DNA of 64,000 nucleotides, taken from assembly GCA_947568835.1 (NCBI GenBank), contig OX387608.1:13988001-14052000 (forward strand). The letters run 5' to 3'. Shown piece after piece: positions 23,501 to 34,424 of this stretch. This DNA is from Protonemura montana. Lineage: Eukaryota; Arthropoda; Insecta; Plecoptera; Nemouridae. The notes below the pieces were generated by a model. It worked only from the letters and a program-made list of their open reading frames with translations. It made no database searches and was not told the DNA's origin. The position numbers and the translations under genes are program-made. Positions within the stretch are counted from its first letter, which is position 1. The number at the start of each line of letters is the position of its first letter.

Positions 23501-26500
23501 GTATCTGTTCTAACAAAAACTATTTGAACTGGGTTTTGATTGCTAAGTAAAGAACAACTAAATTTCCCAACGTTTCGGAGCTTGTACCTGTAACTTTTTC
23601 AAGGGTAAGAGCAGTCCTGACAACTTTCCAATAACAAAAGAACCACACAAAAGTATAACAATTACCTAGTAATTGTATTGTAGTAAAGTATTAATTACAA
23701 TAATTTAATAACCTTAAACTTTTCACAACAAACCCAAATTATGCAGGCTCTTTTTATTTTAATAAACTTAAGAAACCTTCACCATACCAAACTACCTGAA
23801 GTTTTAAAATCTATTGACAATATTAGCATCTTCAAGGCAGAACTACATGCATACTTATCTAAAAGCACATTATATTCACTTAAAGAGTTTTAAAGCATTG
23901 TCATTATCCCTGTAAATATTTTAAAATGTGACGTATTCAATAACATGTAAATGTTGTTACTGAAATAAAACTATTATTATTATTATTATTAGTTCAAGCA
24001 TCCTAAATGCATCTAAATAAAATAATCAGGGTCAATAACTAGAGCCAAGATTTTACGGTGTTATGATTTCGATAATTTCGTGGTACGCTTTTTGGATTTC
24101 GGTGTTATGGCGGTGTTATGGAAAAAGTACAGAATTTCATGTCTATAACAGATTTCAGACATAGGTGACGAAAAAAAGAAAAAACGTGTTTTTAGCATTA
24201 GTTTTATCGAAATTTTAGTGCTAATTATTTGAATTTTAGCGTTTATAGCTAAATAGAAAAAAGGGGTTTTGCGATCTACATTCGAAAGGAATGAAGATTT
24301 AGGGTAAGCACTGGGATCTTTAATAAAGAAGTGATCAATAATAATTACAATAAAGCAAGTATTAAGTGTAGGTCCTCAACATCGGTAGGTATTTGTTAGG
24401 GACTTGGAACAAAATTAATAGCACAAATCAATATTTTACATAAATGCCACCATGAAATACATTGTATGGCAGCATGAGCGACACCTACCACTTGTTAAAC
24501 TGAACATTGAACAAGTTTCAATGGTAGATTCCCTAAAAAACCTCTCTGCACCAACACTGTTCACTGGGGCTCAAATAGTTTGCTAAGTCAGAACTGCAAA
24601 TGAGGGGTTTGAGATTTTTATGTCCATTAGAATTTGAATTAGACCCACTGCCTGGTACTAACAACATACTTTGCAAGATTGTCTTTTTTCTCCCAGACAA
24701 TTCGGTGATCCAGATTCCACACATCAAAATATATCCATCACTCACAAAGAGTTGCTTTGTTTGATCCTCAAAAGTCAAAGATTTATTACACCCCATTGAA
24801 ATTTGAAATCCCAGCTAATCTCTAAATAGACTGAATGCATGTGGTGCTGGTGCTCACATGGCAAGGAGGGGAAGATTCAGCCAACCAATGGCAATGGTTT
24901 CCTACTGCAAACATTTTGCCCCACTACTTCTACCCCCTAAGCTTAGGAATGTTGACAGCATTTGATGAGAAACAGACCTGAATATGACAAATTCATGGAA
25001 ATGTGTGTTTAGAGAGATAAAACAAACATTTTAAATATTTTGCAAAATACACATATTTCAGTGAAATAGCTTCATTATCTCTTAATTTAGCATAAAAACG
25101 AATGGGTTATTTTATTTGTTTATTTGTTTTCCGTGAAATATGGTTTGATAAAAATGAAAAAAAAACCGATTATCTGAAATTTAAGATAATTGGATGGGAA
25201 AAGGCTCATTTCGCGATGATTTCGCGGAAAATAGTTGATTTCGTTGTTATGGATGATTTTTCGTGAATTTCGCGTTATGTCGCGATGAGCTTCTTACATA
25301 TTTGAGATGGGAATTCAATGAATCGCACTCATTTGTAAGAATAACAAGAGATAAGAACAATTCGCGATTTCGCGCATCACCATATAATCGTGGCTCTATC
25401 AATAACTCAAAAACGAACATATTTTGTATTTTCTGAAATAAAATACCGAAAAAATCTGTATCTGTTTTCTTGCGCAGGTCCACTACAACGCGGCCAAGAG
25501 CGCAGGTGACGCTGGGCAGCGTGCGCTGGCTGAGAGCCGGTACCGGCGCGCGATCTCTCTGCACCCGCGCTACGACCAAGCGATGAACAATCTTGCGAAC
25601 CTGCTGCGCGACCAAGGACGTTTGGCTGAGGCCCAGACGCTGCTGGCACGTGCCGTTCATATCAGGTAACTCTCACACTTTCAGATTTTGCTAAAACTAG
25701 AGAACCTTTTTTATTCTTATGAACACTATAACCGTCTTAAAAATTGATGCCCAAACGAGGACTCGAACCCCGATCTCTACCTATCGCGGGTGTTGCTCTA
25801 ACCCATTGAGCTACTTGAACACTTTCTAACACTTTCAAAGTAGCTCAATAGGTTAGAACAACACCCGCAATAGGTGGAGATCGCGATTCGAGTCCCCGTT
25901 TGGGCATCAATTTTTGAGACGGTTATAGTGTTCATAATAATAAAATAGCCCGCGCATTGCAAGCGTTTGGAATTTAAATAAGATTTCATCTAACTAGAGA
26001 ACCTAATTTTTTATTATTTATCTATTTATTTATTTATTTGTGAAAACAGCTTAGGAACTAGTATACATTCCGGGGAACATATATTGGAAAAAGGAAAAAG
26101 GAAATACAACTTATCGAGGTTGGAAATGCTGATTTCTATAGATGTTGAGAGAATCGTACGATGTTTTGGCCATTTTTCGTTGTGAGTAGTGGAATCTGAC
26201 AGTGTTCATATGCTACAGTTTTCAGCCTGTTTTTCAGTAGAAATTAACCCCAACTACCGTCAATTTTTTCCATAATGCAAACGGTCTTGATATCAGTGTG
26301 TGTTGTGGCAGGCCTGAGTTTGCAGCGGCATGGATGAACCTGGGCATCGTGCTGACTGCACTGAACAGGCCGAAAGAAGCAGAGGCGAGCTACCGCATGG
26401 CATTGCGTCACCGAAACAACTACCCGGACTGTTACTACAACCTCGGCAATATGGTGAGCGGTGGACACCGTGTCTAGTCGTTGATGCTTGCACTTGGAAT

Positions 26501-28590
26501 GCCTTGCAAAGTGCATTAGATGTTAGACCCGAATACCTCTAATGTTCCTGCTGAATCAATTAGGAATAAACATTTCCTAGTTGTGAGATGTAGTTGGTGG
26601 ACTCACTCAATTTTTGTTTTTGAAACCCTCTTAAACAAAGTTCTTGCTTTTCTATTGCACCTTTCTTGATGAAGAACCCATTCCTCTATTTGCTGGTCTT
26701 AGGCTGTAAGTAACCTGTTATGTCCAGGTCAGTTTTTACATTTTTGTCAGTGCCTAAGGTCAAGGTTAGTTTGTCTTTTAATATGCATTGTAAAACTGCT
26801 TCCATGGTTTAATTGTTGGCTTTGGATAAGTGAATAGATAGGGGAGCCAACACTCATGGAGTATTATGCGAGTTTTAGGCACCAAAGCATCAACCTTTTC
26901 ATAGAATGACACACTAAGCCAGGTGTTTACGATTTAAAAACACGGTCTTTCCAGCCATTGAAAGCCGAGTCAGCACGTCGGTAACGCAAGCATGGCACGT
27001 GTTTCAGTTTCTCGAGCAGAAGCGACATGCCGCCGCAATGGAGGCGTGGAGACATGCGACCCGACTTCGCCCGACTCACGTTGTTTCGTGGAACAACATG
27101 ATCATCATGCTGGATGCGACAGGTGGGTCGGCAAGCAGGTACTTTCGAAGACCTACAAACGAGATACTTATCACTTATCAGATAACTTGTGACATCGCGT
27201 GGTAAGCAGGCCTTAAATATTGGCGTATGCTGAGTGCTGATTTGTAGTGAGATGTTGAAAAATTATCAGACCGTTAATTGACTTACATAGGTATTCCATT
27301 CTGGGTTGAAATTTCTAAACAAAACCTTGGGCATCCCCAGAAAGTTTCAAGCTTCAAAATTTGGAACTTGTCTAAAAGAATGAGTTATTACTTATTATTT
27401 ATAAGTTATTATGAGAAATTTAATCTTACTTGATTGCACTGCCGATCATTGCTCAATAGTTCTCTGTTTTATCATTAGCATTCATTTTTGCGATGTCGTT
27501 AACGAACCACGAGAAGAGCGGCACTTAGTTTTCAAAAATAACTTTGACGGTGCTGGTCTGTAGGTGAAACGGAGCGTGCAGTGGCGGTGGCGCAAGAGGC
27601 GCTGACTGCGCTTCCCAACGAGGCTGCGCTGCACTTCCACCTGGGCAACTCGCTAGGCAAGGGAGCACGGTTCCTCGAGGCCGAACGCCACTTTGCTCGC
27701 GCCCTGGAGCTCGACCCGGACAACGCAGCTTACCACTCGAATCTAGGCAAGTCTTCAACCTCTGTCGATTTCAATCGTTTGAGATTTAATTTATTTCGTG
27801 GCTGGAGAATGATGAAGAGGATCTTAGAATGGAGTTTCGGAATTTACGGAGAGAGCGATGGTAGGCAACGAAAATTATCAGTTGAGTTGTTCTTGCTGCT
27901 TACCAATGCATCTCTCGGTAAGTTCCATATCTCCTTTCTACCTTCCCCATTCTCATATCCAGATTTTTGGCATAGAACATTCAAACTAAGTGGCATGGTG
28001 TACAACAGATAAAGCTCACACAGATATACCATCCTTTAGGGGGGAACCTTCTATGAAAAATAAATCATTGCTGGAAGTTTAGAAAGCTGCCACAGGAGAT
28101 AGCTAGCATCTCTAGTGTAAGAGAGGTTACAACATCCATAAAGGAACTTGATTGTTATCACCGAAAATTCTTTCCATTATCAGCAGTGCAGGTCTAGACT
28201 AATTTACAAATAACTCCATCCATATAAGAGGTCCAAACTATTTAAGCTTGAAGGCAAGGGGGATGCTGTAAATATTTTCAGGTCTTCCCTACCCCAATGC
28301 TTAGGTAGCAATTTTAGCCCAGGGTGAAATATCTGTTATAGCTACCTATACCTGTAATTAATTGGCATTGAAACCCTGTATTTACTGCAAACCAACACGA
28401 TTCTAGCAGAATACTTAGTAAGGATTCCTCCAGTTTTTCATTCTATTTGATCTCTTCTACAGGTGTTCTGTACCATCGCTGGAAGAAGCTCTCAATGGCC
28501 AAAGAGTCGTACCTACGTGCCGTAGAGCTTGATCCAGCACTTAAAAGCGCTCGAGACAATCTGAAAATGTTAGCCAAATCGCTGAAATAA
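17541..28590 (+). CDS. TMTC4: TMTC4, ER O-mannosyltransferase with TPR repeats (5' exon missing)
   Basis: Thirteen exons in phase: 17541-17772, 18731-18917, 19261-19434, 19512-19616, 20164-20319, 20892-21094, 21573-21747, 22466-22594, 25478-25665, 26312-26453, 27008-27122, 27564-27746, 28463-28590; about 705 residues, against roughly 740 in vertebrates. The N-terminal half is a multi-pass membrane domain with the DD active-site motif in GDFVFDDSEAIVNN, then HKSYRPLTVLSFR, FAVHPVHTEAVAGIVGRADL, LCKEQGITVL and VGFVIAERVLYVPSAG, all close to vertebrate TMTC4. From exon 9 on there are tandem TPR units (NNLANLLRDQGRLAEAQTLL, AAWMNLGIVLTALNRPKEAE, and so on). TMTC enzymes add O-mannose to cadherin-type domains in the ER lumen. 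Oddities: intron 12 uses a GC donor (GCAAGT at 27747) and intron 5 a GTTGGT donor; several introns are packed with repeats. The first short exon was not found. Confidence 0.93.
18280..18655. repeat. Minisatellite, 54/55-bp unit, about seven copies
   Basis: CTAGACTGTAGCAATGCAGG recurs at 18321, 18375, 18430, 18484, 18539, 18593 and 18648, with spacing alternating 54 and 55 bp depending on four or five G residues. It lies in intron 2 of TMTC4, ending about 75 bp before the next exon. It is not transcribed as a meaningful frame. Confidence 0.95.
19111..19225. repeat. Palindromic foldback repeat, copy C (one arm)
   Basis: GATTGTTCTTAGACTCATGT, CACTAGTTTTAACAAAAGCT and TTTGAATGCTAAGTAAAGAA in the family order, without a second arm. 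It ends about 35 bp upstream of the TMTC4 exon at 19261. Confidence 0.8.
21200..21515. mobile_element. tRNA-like SINE, inverted dimer, copy 1
   Basis: The arm at about 21229-21290 (TCTCAAAAATTGATGCCCAA, GGACTCGAACCCCGATCTCC) is matched in reverse complement at about 21303-21345, forming a hairpin. The segment downstream (21400-21515, with GGAAAAAGGAAATGCAACTT and GATTTCTACAGATGTTGAGA) is also shared with the copy at 25715. It lies in TMTC4 intron 6. Confidence 0.75.
21967..22172. repeat. Palindromic foldback repeat, copy D
   Basis: Contains AACAAAAACTATTTGAACTG, TTACGAAACGTTGGGAAATT and the outer segment CAAGTAGACATGAGTCTAAA in the family arrangement, with partly inverted arms. It lies in TMTC4 intron 7. 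Confidence 0.8.
22232..22415. repeat. Palindromic foldback repeat, copy E
   Basis: GATGGTTTTTAGACTCATGT, CCCTTGAAGAAGTAACTAGT and TTAGCATTCAAAACCTATTT follow the family order. It ends about 50 bp before the TMTC4 exon at 22466. Confidence 0.8.
23508..23669. repeat. Palindromic foldback repeat, copy F, left part of an interrupted copy
   Basis: Matches the uninterrupted copy at 53266-53470 through TTTCCCAACGTTTC, AAGGGTAAGAGCAGTCCTGA and CAATTACCTAG, then breaks. The match resumes at 23991 (TTCAAGCATCCTAAATGCAT) and breaks again at 24039, marking two insertions described separately. It lies in TMTC4 intron 8. Confidence 0.85.
23670..23990 (+). mobile_element. 3' end of a non-LTR retrotransposon (LINE)
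   Basis: The frame ending at the TAA near 23891 reads LPEVLKSIDNISIFKAELHA and then a short tail ending SLKEF, the usual last residues of Jockey/CR1/RTE-type reverse transcriptase proteins. A short 3' untranslated tail and an ATT-repeat end (about 23972-23990) follow. The 5' end is truncated, as is normal for LINE copies. The sequence joins a repeat copy that is continuous across this point at 53420. Confidence 0.8.
24040..25398. mobile_element. Non-autonomous hAT-like DNA transposon, 1359 bp
   Basis: The ends are imperfect inverted repeats: TAGAGCCAAGATTTTACGGT on the left against the complement of the right end, TAGAGCCACGATTATATGGT. The octamer TCAATAAC directly flanks both ends (24032-24039 and 25399-25406). 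An 8-bp duplication and TA-starting short terminal repeats are the mark of the hAT superfamily. The paralogous empty site is intact at 53460-53467. The interior has no recognisable transposase and includes sub-terminal motifs of the TTTCGCG type on both sides. It lies in TMTC4 intron 8, ending 79 bp before exon 9. Confidence 0.88.
25715..26155. mobile_element. tRNA-like SINE, inverted dimer, copy 2
   Basis: Two arms (about 25725-25815 and 25838-25933) form a hairpin. Read on either strand each arm carries an A-box-like TAGCTCAATGGGTTAGAGC (minus strand of the left arm) and a B-box-like GGTTCGAGTCC, set as in a tRNA, then TTTGGGCATCAATTTTTGAG. The segment to 26155 repeats that after copy 1, so the repeat unit is larger than the hairpin. 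It follows TMTC4 exon 9 by 50 bp. Confidence 0.8.
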
Positions 28591-30365
28591 TGATCATTCC
28601 CTATTGAAAAACGTTTAACTTCATTACTAACCATTATAAGACTATTTAAAAGGTTTTAATCATTGTTCGGTTTACTGCTCTCCGAATCCAATTTGCCTGT
28701 TAGATATTGAACTGGATCCATATTGTGCAACGTACCGCCTGATGTCCTTCTGGATGATGGCAGACATAACATTTTGATTTCTAATTTGCCATTGGTTTTG
28801 GACAGCAGTAATTGTACCTTAAAACTACTGCTTACTGTAATTTGTGATATTGATACTGTGTAACATTCCATTACCCAGGTAATAAAATAGTTTCCTTGCT
28901 ATGTACAAGATTTTCTGTATTTAAATCGATTCAATATTAGCAAACTAAATGAACCTTGCATGCCAATTATGGCCAAATAGAATAAAACATAATTGAACCA
29001 TAAGTTGCAATGTTTCAAACCTTTTTGGTTAAATTATGCCTTGTAATTTTTTGCAAGCTTTAAATTAAGGAAAAATATATTGTTGTGCCCATTCTCAACC
29101 TGTGATTTCCAAACGTGAGAGCTATTGCTATTTCTTGTGAATATTTGGTGCTTTGATTGTTTAGGGCCAGTTTTACAATGTCTGATAAAAGATAACTGCC
29201 AGCTAAAGACTCCTCACCATGGTCTTGGCCAATCAGATACTGATATTTGAATCTCGACCTCAGTTACTTTTTTAACTGGAGAATTTAAAACGAGCTCTTA
29301 GTGCACCCCTTGTATGGTATTGCAACCCACTTGAAATCAATCTGGCCTCTCAGTTGATAAGCACACAAATAAAATGAAATGTACCCTAATTGATAATAAA
29401 TGTAAGGTTCTTGGAACTAATCGGCAGTGCTAAAACTCAAAATGTACCTGTACCTGACCTGAATGTAGACCATAAACGGCTTAAGGGAACAGCGATGCAC
29501 TATAATACACAGAATTTTCCTCTGATATTAGCGCTCGAGCTAATTTAAAATTCTCTACAATGCCACCATTCACCAAACCCAAGTAACTTGTAGTCCAGCT
29601 TCTAACACTGATTGCTTTAATATCGGAGTTGTATTGTATTGTATGTATTTCTCTTACAAGTGTGCATTTGCTGCACTGTGGTAAGGTACATACATAAACA
29701 TCTAATATATAATTACAAATATGAAATATAATTGCTAGGAACACATAATTGTAAGGAACACATATTATTTTATTTATTTTATTTTATTTTATTTTATTTA
29801 TTTTTGGTCGAAAATATGTCTCGAGGAAAGGAATAGTGCAAGCACAACAAGTTGGGCTCCGAATAGCCCTAGATTAAATAGCAGAAAGAGCTGCGAATGA
29901 TAAGAGGCCAAGGTATAAGAGGCTAGCAAAAATAAGTTTTAGTTCACTTCCACCTCGTACTTAATTTCAATTGTAATCTGCTGAAACTCTGCCAAATGTT
30001 TTCAATGTTTTCCCATTCCCGATCAATATGATATGAATGCATTTTGCAACGGTTGTTGAAAATTATTATTGCGCCTCCCCATTGCCTACTGCACCACCAC
30101 ATATTTTAATAGCATGTCACATTATTCCGAGCCCATTTTCTGAAAAGCTTTTTTGAGCCAGTCCACCCCTGAAGTATATTTTAAATTTTTGCGCAAAAGT
30201 TGTACTTGCTGTGAAGCAAACACATCTGTGAAGGTCGTTTTTCGGTTTAGGTGCATGTCCTCGTATCTGTCAAAATCGTGTATTAAATTCGCATTATTTG
30301 GCGTTGTAAGAGTATTCGCGTGTAGGTCTGTGAACTTTTTGAATCTTTTATAAGGAGACAGTGCA
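28591..30365. other. TMTC4 3' untranslated region and mS34 upstream region
   Basis: A polyadenylation signal AATAAA at 28881-28886 probably ends the TMTC4 transcript. A TTTTA/TTTA microsatellite runs at about 29758-29805. No additional exon is visible; the frame on the minus strand at 30122-30439 lies opposite the mS34 start and shows no family features. Confidence 0.55.
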
Positions 30366-31124
30366 ATGCCAATCAAATATATCGGCCGGAAGACAGACTT
30401 TAAGGGAAAAACGCTTTGGGAAATAATAGGTAACCTCAAAAATTTTGGTGTGGGTCGCGTTGTCGTACGGAGTGCATTTGAAAGATATCCAGAACCAAGC
30501 TACTTGAAAATATGCAAAGTAGAAACTCTTCCCAATGAGGTAAGACTAAGTCAAATTTGTTTTTATTCTAAATTTTACTGCTAATAGCTTTTCTTTTCTG
30601 ACCAGAATATTCGCTCTGTGTATGCTTGCAGGAGACTCGGAAAGTGCGCTTGTGGGCAGAGAAAACTTTTCGAGGGAAGAAATACCCAAAACTAGCAGAG
30701 ATTTGTAGCACTTCCTACAAAGCAGACTACCGATTGCTGCCAAAAGCCGACGAAGAATCTTATTGCAAAATTGAATCTGTTCCTGCTGCAAAAGTACTTC
30801 CCACTGAAATGCCTTTCCCACCGCTTCTCAGAGTAAGTCCTAAATTACCTGATATCCATACTTTTTTAGATAATTTTTACTCTAACAAATTATTTTGTGT
30901 TCTGTTACTTATCATCACCATTCATATTCTGACAGGAACTGATTGAACGTGATTCGCGAACGAAATCACAAGGATCACAAGCACCGATGTTGACTTTAAC
31001 ATACCGCAAGGGCCGAGACAACAAAGCCAGAGCTGCCGCTGAAAACGAGACTCCTAATGCTGAAATAATGCAAGGAGTTGGTCGCCCAGTATCTTCCAGA
31101 TTATTTGACAATGTTCTGAATTAA
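30366..31124 (+). CDS. mRpS34: Mitochondrial ribosomal small-subunit protein mS34
   Basis: Three exons in phase: 30366-30539, 30632-30832, 30936-31124, giving 187 residues. The N-terminus MPIKYIGRKTDFKGKTLWEI is followed by NLKNFGVGRVVVRSAFERYP, matching the arthropod form of MRPS34; the centre has RLWAEKTFRGKKYP and SYKADYRLLPKADEES, and the third exon begins just after PFPPLLR, which is the conserved PYPPLLR of the vertebrate protein. It is a metazoan-specific constituent of the mitochondrial 28S subunit, encoded in the nucleus and imported into the matrix. The ATG at 30366 is chosen because the conserved block starts with it. Nothing is broken or unusual. Confidence 0.92.
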
Positions 31125-31820
31125 ATTGTAGGACACTTTCTGATATAGGGACAGGCAGAGTCTAGTCTGAATTTACTTCTTACGTATGTAGTTTTAGTAG
31201 TAGCTGATAAAAATTGAGTGCATTTTGGAATTTGTAAATATGAGTTGAAAGAAAATATTAATTAATTACCATAGCCCGCCTTTTCTGTAATACCTACAAA
31301 ACTTGTCCAATTCTTAAATATTTCCTAATATTTGTCAGCTGTTGAATGATAACTAATTATATTTTTGGTTTACGGGCTTTAAGCAATAAGAAAACGTTCT
31401 CCGCTGCACAAAATGGCTGTGCATATGTGAACTTGCTCTGGCATTTGCATAATAACAAATCACAAATAACAAGATTATAACAAGATAACATACCTACAAC
31501 AATTGACCCACGGTAAAATAAGAAAGTACATTTGAGAAGTTCTGTCAGGCGATCTCTGCATCATCTCCATGGCTACCAAAAGATGAATCTACCATTGAAT
31601 CTCATGCATGATTGTATTTCTAATTTTCAAAGAAGGCAACAAAAATGATTATAATTAAAACATTTGCATATAGCATGCAATCAGAAGCATCATGTTAGCT
31701 TCGTCAAATTATATTTTACTTAGCTTTGTTATCTTAAACGACGTGAAAAAACATAATTTTTTTCAAATAATATTGTTATTTATTTCATCATCTTGTTGAT
31801 CGTCATTTTTATTAGTTGCA
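31125..31820. other. Gap between convergent mS34 and GGH genes
   Basis: About 700 bp of AT-rich sequence holding the 3' ends of both genes. TTTATT at 31779-31784, read on the minus strand as AATAAA, is a likely polyadenylation signal for the gamma-glutamyl hydrolase gene. Nothing else is seen. Confidence 0.5.
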
Positions 31821-34424
31821 CTATTCATAGTCAAAGAAATACACCTGCTCGTATGAGAGGTGGTCTCCAGTAAATGTTACTGGGTAGTTGTAGATGAGAG
31901 CAGCCTGCTCAGAAGCCAAGTTGGGGAACGAGTGGTCGCTCTTTCGAGCTGAAAGAGAAAGAAAATTAGGTTAGTTTAAATACATTGTTTGACACTACCT
32001 CGCTTAAAGATAACTATTTTGAGCCGATTGTAACTGGTGTTAGCATAGTATTTTTGACCGGCCTGGACCAGTACGGGTTTGAAACTTGCTCGACGAAGTC
32101 TTACTCTCCACCGGGCTTGCACCAGCTCCAAACAAGAGCACTCTCCCCCAAAAACTGTTGGTGTCTTCATTTTTTTTACGGTTGCACCGTGAAATTTCTC
32201 GGAGCAAAGAAAGTGCATCTGAGAGCGAGTAACTCTGCCAGTTGAACATGCATACCAAACCCGATGCTCACCTGGGGCAGCTAGTTGATTGTGCCATAAG
32301 AAATTATCCCACGCTGGTAGGTTTGTAAGATATAAACTATCTTTCAAGTGGGTTTTAATTTGAAAATTATTTAACAAAATTTCTATCTTGAAATTAATCC
32401 TGTACTCACCTTCAGCAACAAAGAAGTTGGCAAAGTACTGCATGACCTGGACCGCTTCAGGCGAATGTGGGATGTTCTTTGACTTTTTGAACTCGTAGGC
32501 GTTCTTTTCTGGGTGGAACTGGACGCCGTAGAACGGGTAAGTTCGAGACTCGAACGACGATATGAATTCGAGCCCGTCGTCATCTTGGTTGATGGAAAGC
32601 ACGTGCCATTCTGAGTCTAGGCCCAGAGTTTCGAGTGCCTAAAATAAATTGTTTTAGTGAAGAAGAAGTGTGAGGGCTAATGCTGCTAACATTCATTGAT
32701 ATTCCTCATCAAGGAATGATAACTTACAGGTTTTTTAGGGCATATTTGTATTGTTTTGCTATTTTTAAGTCTCAGATCAAAACAAAAATTGAATGCTCAC
32801 CTCTTCGGTGACGCAGAGAGAATGGAAGTTGGCCGTAACGTCTTGGGAGGAAAGTATATCCAAGATGTTTCTGGGAATGTCCTTAAATAAGTTGCTGTTA
32901 AAGTAGTCTACAAAAAAGATAACCACATTATTAAACCAAAGGTAGTTCATTAACAGGTAGTTGTTACACTATCTCAAATGTCTAAAAATATTGAAATAAA
33001 TTCCAAAATGCCTCTGAAGCCCATCGATTTATAATACTTGATTTTTGCTGATAAACTTGAACAAAATAATGTACCAGTCAAATATGTCCCAAAATTGCAC
33101 ATAAATTGAAAGTGATAACAGATTTTAGCAGCTTTGTCAGCCAATCTCAACATCTCCATAGTTACCGAAAGTAGAATCTACAATTGAAATCGTAATGACA
33201 CGAAATCTTGGTCTTGGTAACTTTTGATTTAGGACATTACATGTTATTTTATTGGTTAAGGACTTCATAAAAATGCCAATTCCGACATGTACCGTGTTAC
33301 CACCTGGTACATACCAGGTCTAAACCGAAGTGGCAAGCTAACATTCTGCGAATGGCAGAACACTCTCGGCTCCACTTTGTTGGCAGCCAGGTACGCTAGA
33401 AGCTCAAAGCCAAGACACGTTCCCCATACAGGGAAATACTGGCCAGCATCATTCAACTCCTTGGCCCTAGAGAAGATGGCATGACCAGCGTCTCCGTAGC
33501 CGAGGGTATTGTTGAAGTACGCAGCACCACCGGGAAAAAGTACTCTGTAGATAACCGTCAGTATGTTAGTTATTCTTATCTTTCTGTAGAATTACATACT
33601 TATTCTAGTTGATAGATGATCTTTTTGAGGATTAAAATCGATGCCTGATAACAGTTATGTAACTTTTTGCAGATAATAGCTGAGAGAACATGTCAGTGGA
33701 AATAAATGATAAAGGGTTCTTTTGAAATTGTGCTCATTGCCAAACTAAAGACTGTTTAAGGAAAAGATTGCTATCCAATCAAATTTAAACTGGTCCAAGT
33801 TAAAATATTAGAGCATAACTGCATTCTTCAGTTTTTATAGGCATTTCCTGCCATTTAGAAGAAGTTTGATGTATCTCCCCTGGACTCTGACGTACCAGAA
33901 TATAGTATTAACACACGCAACTGATTTTGGATATGCGAAATTTTTTTTTGAATATTTTGTTATTTAAGAGGAGGCATTAGGTTCTCGCCCCCTGCAAATA
34001 AACTTAGATTCTAATTAATTACCTACCCATTTAGATTATTCAACAAGTTGTCATAGAACTCTTTGTCCTTTTTTATGGGTATCGGAACCACTCTGGCACC
34101 AGCCCCTTCTAGGAACTTGACATACGAAGCTGCGACATAGCTTGTATGATTTTCAGGGTAATATCCGTTAACTGTACTTGACGGTTCTTGTGATAGTACT
34201 CCTGAAAATTTGTAAAAAAAAAAATAATAATGACAACGATTCGGTGCCAAGCCCGTTTCATTGCCATCGGACATTTAGACTATACCACAGATTATACCTA
34301 TTATTGGTCGGTTATTCACAACATCTCGCTGGGTTATTTCCACAATTTGCAGCGAAACTACTTGATATGTAACCAGCAAGAATACAAAGGCAAAGAAGCA
34401 AAAGTGAAATGCACTTGCTGACAT
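31821..34424 (-). CDS. GGH: Gamma-glutamyl hydrolase (folate hydrolase), secreted/lysosomal
   Basis: Six exons on the minus strand in transcript order: 34298-34424, 34027-34201, 33315-33544, 32801-32907, 32410-32638, 31821-31948, giving 331 residues. A signal peptide opens the protein (MSASAFHFCFFAFVFLLVTY), then NNRPIIGVLSQE, SYVAASYVKFLEGAGARVVP and LNGVLFPGGAAYFN. The class-I glutamine-amidotransferase-like core has its nucleophile cysteine in FPVWGTCLGFELLAYL and its catalytic histidine in YGVQFHPEKNAYEF. The C-terminus is typical (NYPVTFTGDHLSYEQVYFFD). The enzyme removes gamma-linked glutamates from folylpolyglutamates in lysosomes or outside the cell. All key residues visible are intact. 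It is divergent from the MAK gene, with 746 bp between start codons. Confidence 0.94.

Noticed and set aside
25740..25815. Possible functional tRNA gene on the minus strand
   Set aside because: A and B boxes are present but the acceptor stem does not pair and copies recur as SINE arms.
32040..32258. Minus-strand frames inside a GGH intron
   Set aside because: They fall between two well-supported exons with matching splice phases and show no family content.
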